From JAWLCQ01 sp041687095 (lineage in GTDB: Bacteria; Planctomycetota; Phycisphaerae; SM23-33): a DNA stretch of 14,754 nucleotides. The stretch is taken from assembly GCA_041687095.1 (NCBI GenBank), contig JAWLCQ010000125.1, positions 1 through 14,754 on the forward strand. The letters run 5' to 3'. Below are positions 14,145 through 14,754 of this stretch, in pieces. A program made the translations under genes and the position numbers. Numbering within the stretch: position 1 is the stretch's first letter; each line of letters begins with the position of its first letter. The notes below the pieces were generated by a model. It was not told the origin of the DNA. It did not search any database and saw nothing but the letters and a program-made list of their open reading frames with translations.

Positions 14145-14167
14145 CGCAGCGCGGGCTGCGCCCGCTC
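14130..14167 (+). terminator. terminator-like 12-bp stem with the stop codon in its loop
   Basis: GAGCGGGCGCAG (14130-14141) pairs perfectly with CTGCGCCCGCTC (14156-14167). The 14-nt loop begins exactly at the TAG stop codon of the lipoprotein gene (14142-14144). A T-rich stretch follows from 14172. The left arm is the coding sequence for the final residues E-R-A-Q. A shorter alternative, GCGCAG/CTGCGC (14144-14149/14156-14161), is the same hairpin seen at two other convergent junctions. Intrinsic terminator function is likely but not proven. Confidence 0.6.
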
Positions 14168-14174
14168 CCAATTT

Positions 14175-14195
14175 CGATTTTCGATTTTCGATTTT
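14175..14195. repeat. heptamer tandem repeat (CGATTTT)x3
   Basis: Three perfect copies of CGATTTT are followed by a partial one. The partial unit opens a stem, CGATTGGG (14196-14203) with CCCAATCG (14223-14230). A further 7-bp hairpin with loop AAAAAG lies at 14250-14269. The array supplies the T-rich DNA after the lipoprotein terminator stem. It has the same period and copy number as 134-154. Confidence 0.7.
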
Positions 14196-14348
14196 CGATT
14201 GGGCTGTCGCCCCTACCATGGCCCCAATCGAAGTGAGCCCCGTTTGAGGACCGAAGAACATCCTCGAAAAAGCGAGGATCTTGCGCGTTTGCAGTGCAGT
14301 AGCGCAGTAGCACGCTCGGTGGGTGTCCCGGCTCGGCCGCTTTGCCCG

Positions 14349-14754
14349 TCACGTCCGGATGCGGACCTCCTTGCCCTGGGCGGCGGACTTGTAGACGGCG
14401 TCGAGGATGAGCTGCACGTCCAGGCCGTGCTGGCCGGTGGCGAGGGGATCGCGGCCGGCGGCGACGGCGTCGACGAACTCGGAGTAGGGGCTGAGCATGG
14501 GGGAGACAGGCTGCTGGAGGCGGCGTTCCCAGAGGGCCCCGGCCTCCTCGCAGTAGGCGCGGGCCTCGAAGTCGTAGCCCTCCCCCACGTTCCGCTGGAT
14601 CACCCCGCCCTTGTCGCCCCAGAGCTGGGTGACCATGTCCTCGCCCTTCTCGGTGAACCCGGCCCAGGAGGCTTCGAGGATGACGGTCGCCCCGTTGTCG
14701 AAGCGGATGAGGGCCGCCCCCCAGATCCTCGACGTCGAAGGTCTTCTTCTGCTC
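14349..14754 (-). CDS. Gfo/Idh/MocA family oxidoreductase, C-terminal part, apparent frameshift
   Basis: This is the C-terminal ~130 residues of an NAD(P)-dependent sugar-type oxidoreductase; the N-terminal Rossmann domain lies beyond the right edge. Visible C-terminal domain features are AALIRFDNGATVILEASWAG, a strand pair of the central sheet, and FVDAVAAGRDPLATGQHGLDVQLILDAVYKSAAQGKEVRI, the classic family ending. The first legible residues, EQKKTFDVEDLG, are in another frame and join to AALIRFDNG only if one base is removed from the six-C run at 14717-14722. This is either a true frameshift (pseudogene) or a sequencing or assembly error. It is convergent with the lipoprotein gene. Confidence 0.85.
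   Translation of the reverse strand, partial: SRRRPSTSRIWGAALIRFDNGATVILEASWAGFTEKGEDMVTQLWGDKGGVIQRNVGEGYDFEARAYCEEAGALWERRLQQPVSPMLSPYSEFVDAVAAGRDPLATGQHGLDVQLILDAVYKSAAQGKEVRIRT

Overview
The window looks like chromosomal DNA of a high-GC planctomycete, probably an uncultured or Phycisphaerae-like lineage. The signs are two secreted proteins that each end in paired dockerin-like calcium loops plus a PEP-CTERM anchor, a Gfo/Idh/MocA oxidoreductase, a very large DUF2339 membrane protein, and intergenic DNA full of short palindromes and repeat words. This assignment is inferred from gene content; there is no rRNA or marker gene to confirm it.

Eight genes are supported, and they alternate strand without exception: (1) 215-1561 +, erythromycin-esterase-family hydrolase; (2) 1985-4336 -, GH94 disaccharide phosphorylase; (3) 4662-5648 +, secreted PEP-CTERM/dockerin-like protein A; (4) 6434-9874 -, DUF2339 polytopic membrane protein; (5) 10223-10642 +, VOC/glyoxalase-fold protein; (6) 11114-12925 -, secreted PEP-CTERM/dockerin-like protein B; (7) 13305-14144 +, proline-rich lipoprotein; (8) 14349 to beyond the right edge -, C-terminal part of a Gfo/Idh/MocA oxidoreductase with an apparent one-base frameshift. 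Since neighbours are always convergent or divergent, no operon is possible here. A shared pathway can only be guessed: the GH94 enzyme and the two dockerin-like surface proteins fit polysaccharide use and cell-surface display.

The unusual content is between the genes. Convergent junctions hold hairpin-rich DNA: overlapping stem-loops after the esterase gene; an array of a TGGGTTTGTTTTGC-like word at 5831-6425; a 134-nt inverted repeat and five copies of a 45-bp unit at 10653-11091; and a terminator-like 12-bp stem whose loop begins with the lipoprotein stop codon at 14130-14167. A GCGCAG...CTGCGC hairpin occurs at three of the four convergent junctions. The divergent DUF2339/VOC region holds a BIME-like pair of inverted hairpin units (9940-10130). 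A 20-bp word of the TTTGTT array is also found, identical, inside the signal-peptide codons of protein B. No CRISPR array, tRNA, rRNA, transposase, defence system or biosynthetic cluster is visible. The most novel signal is this repeat and hairpin landscape, not a new protein machine.
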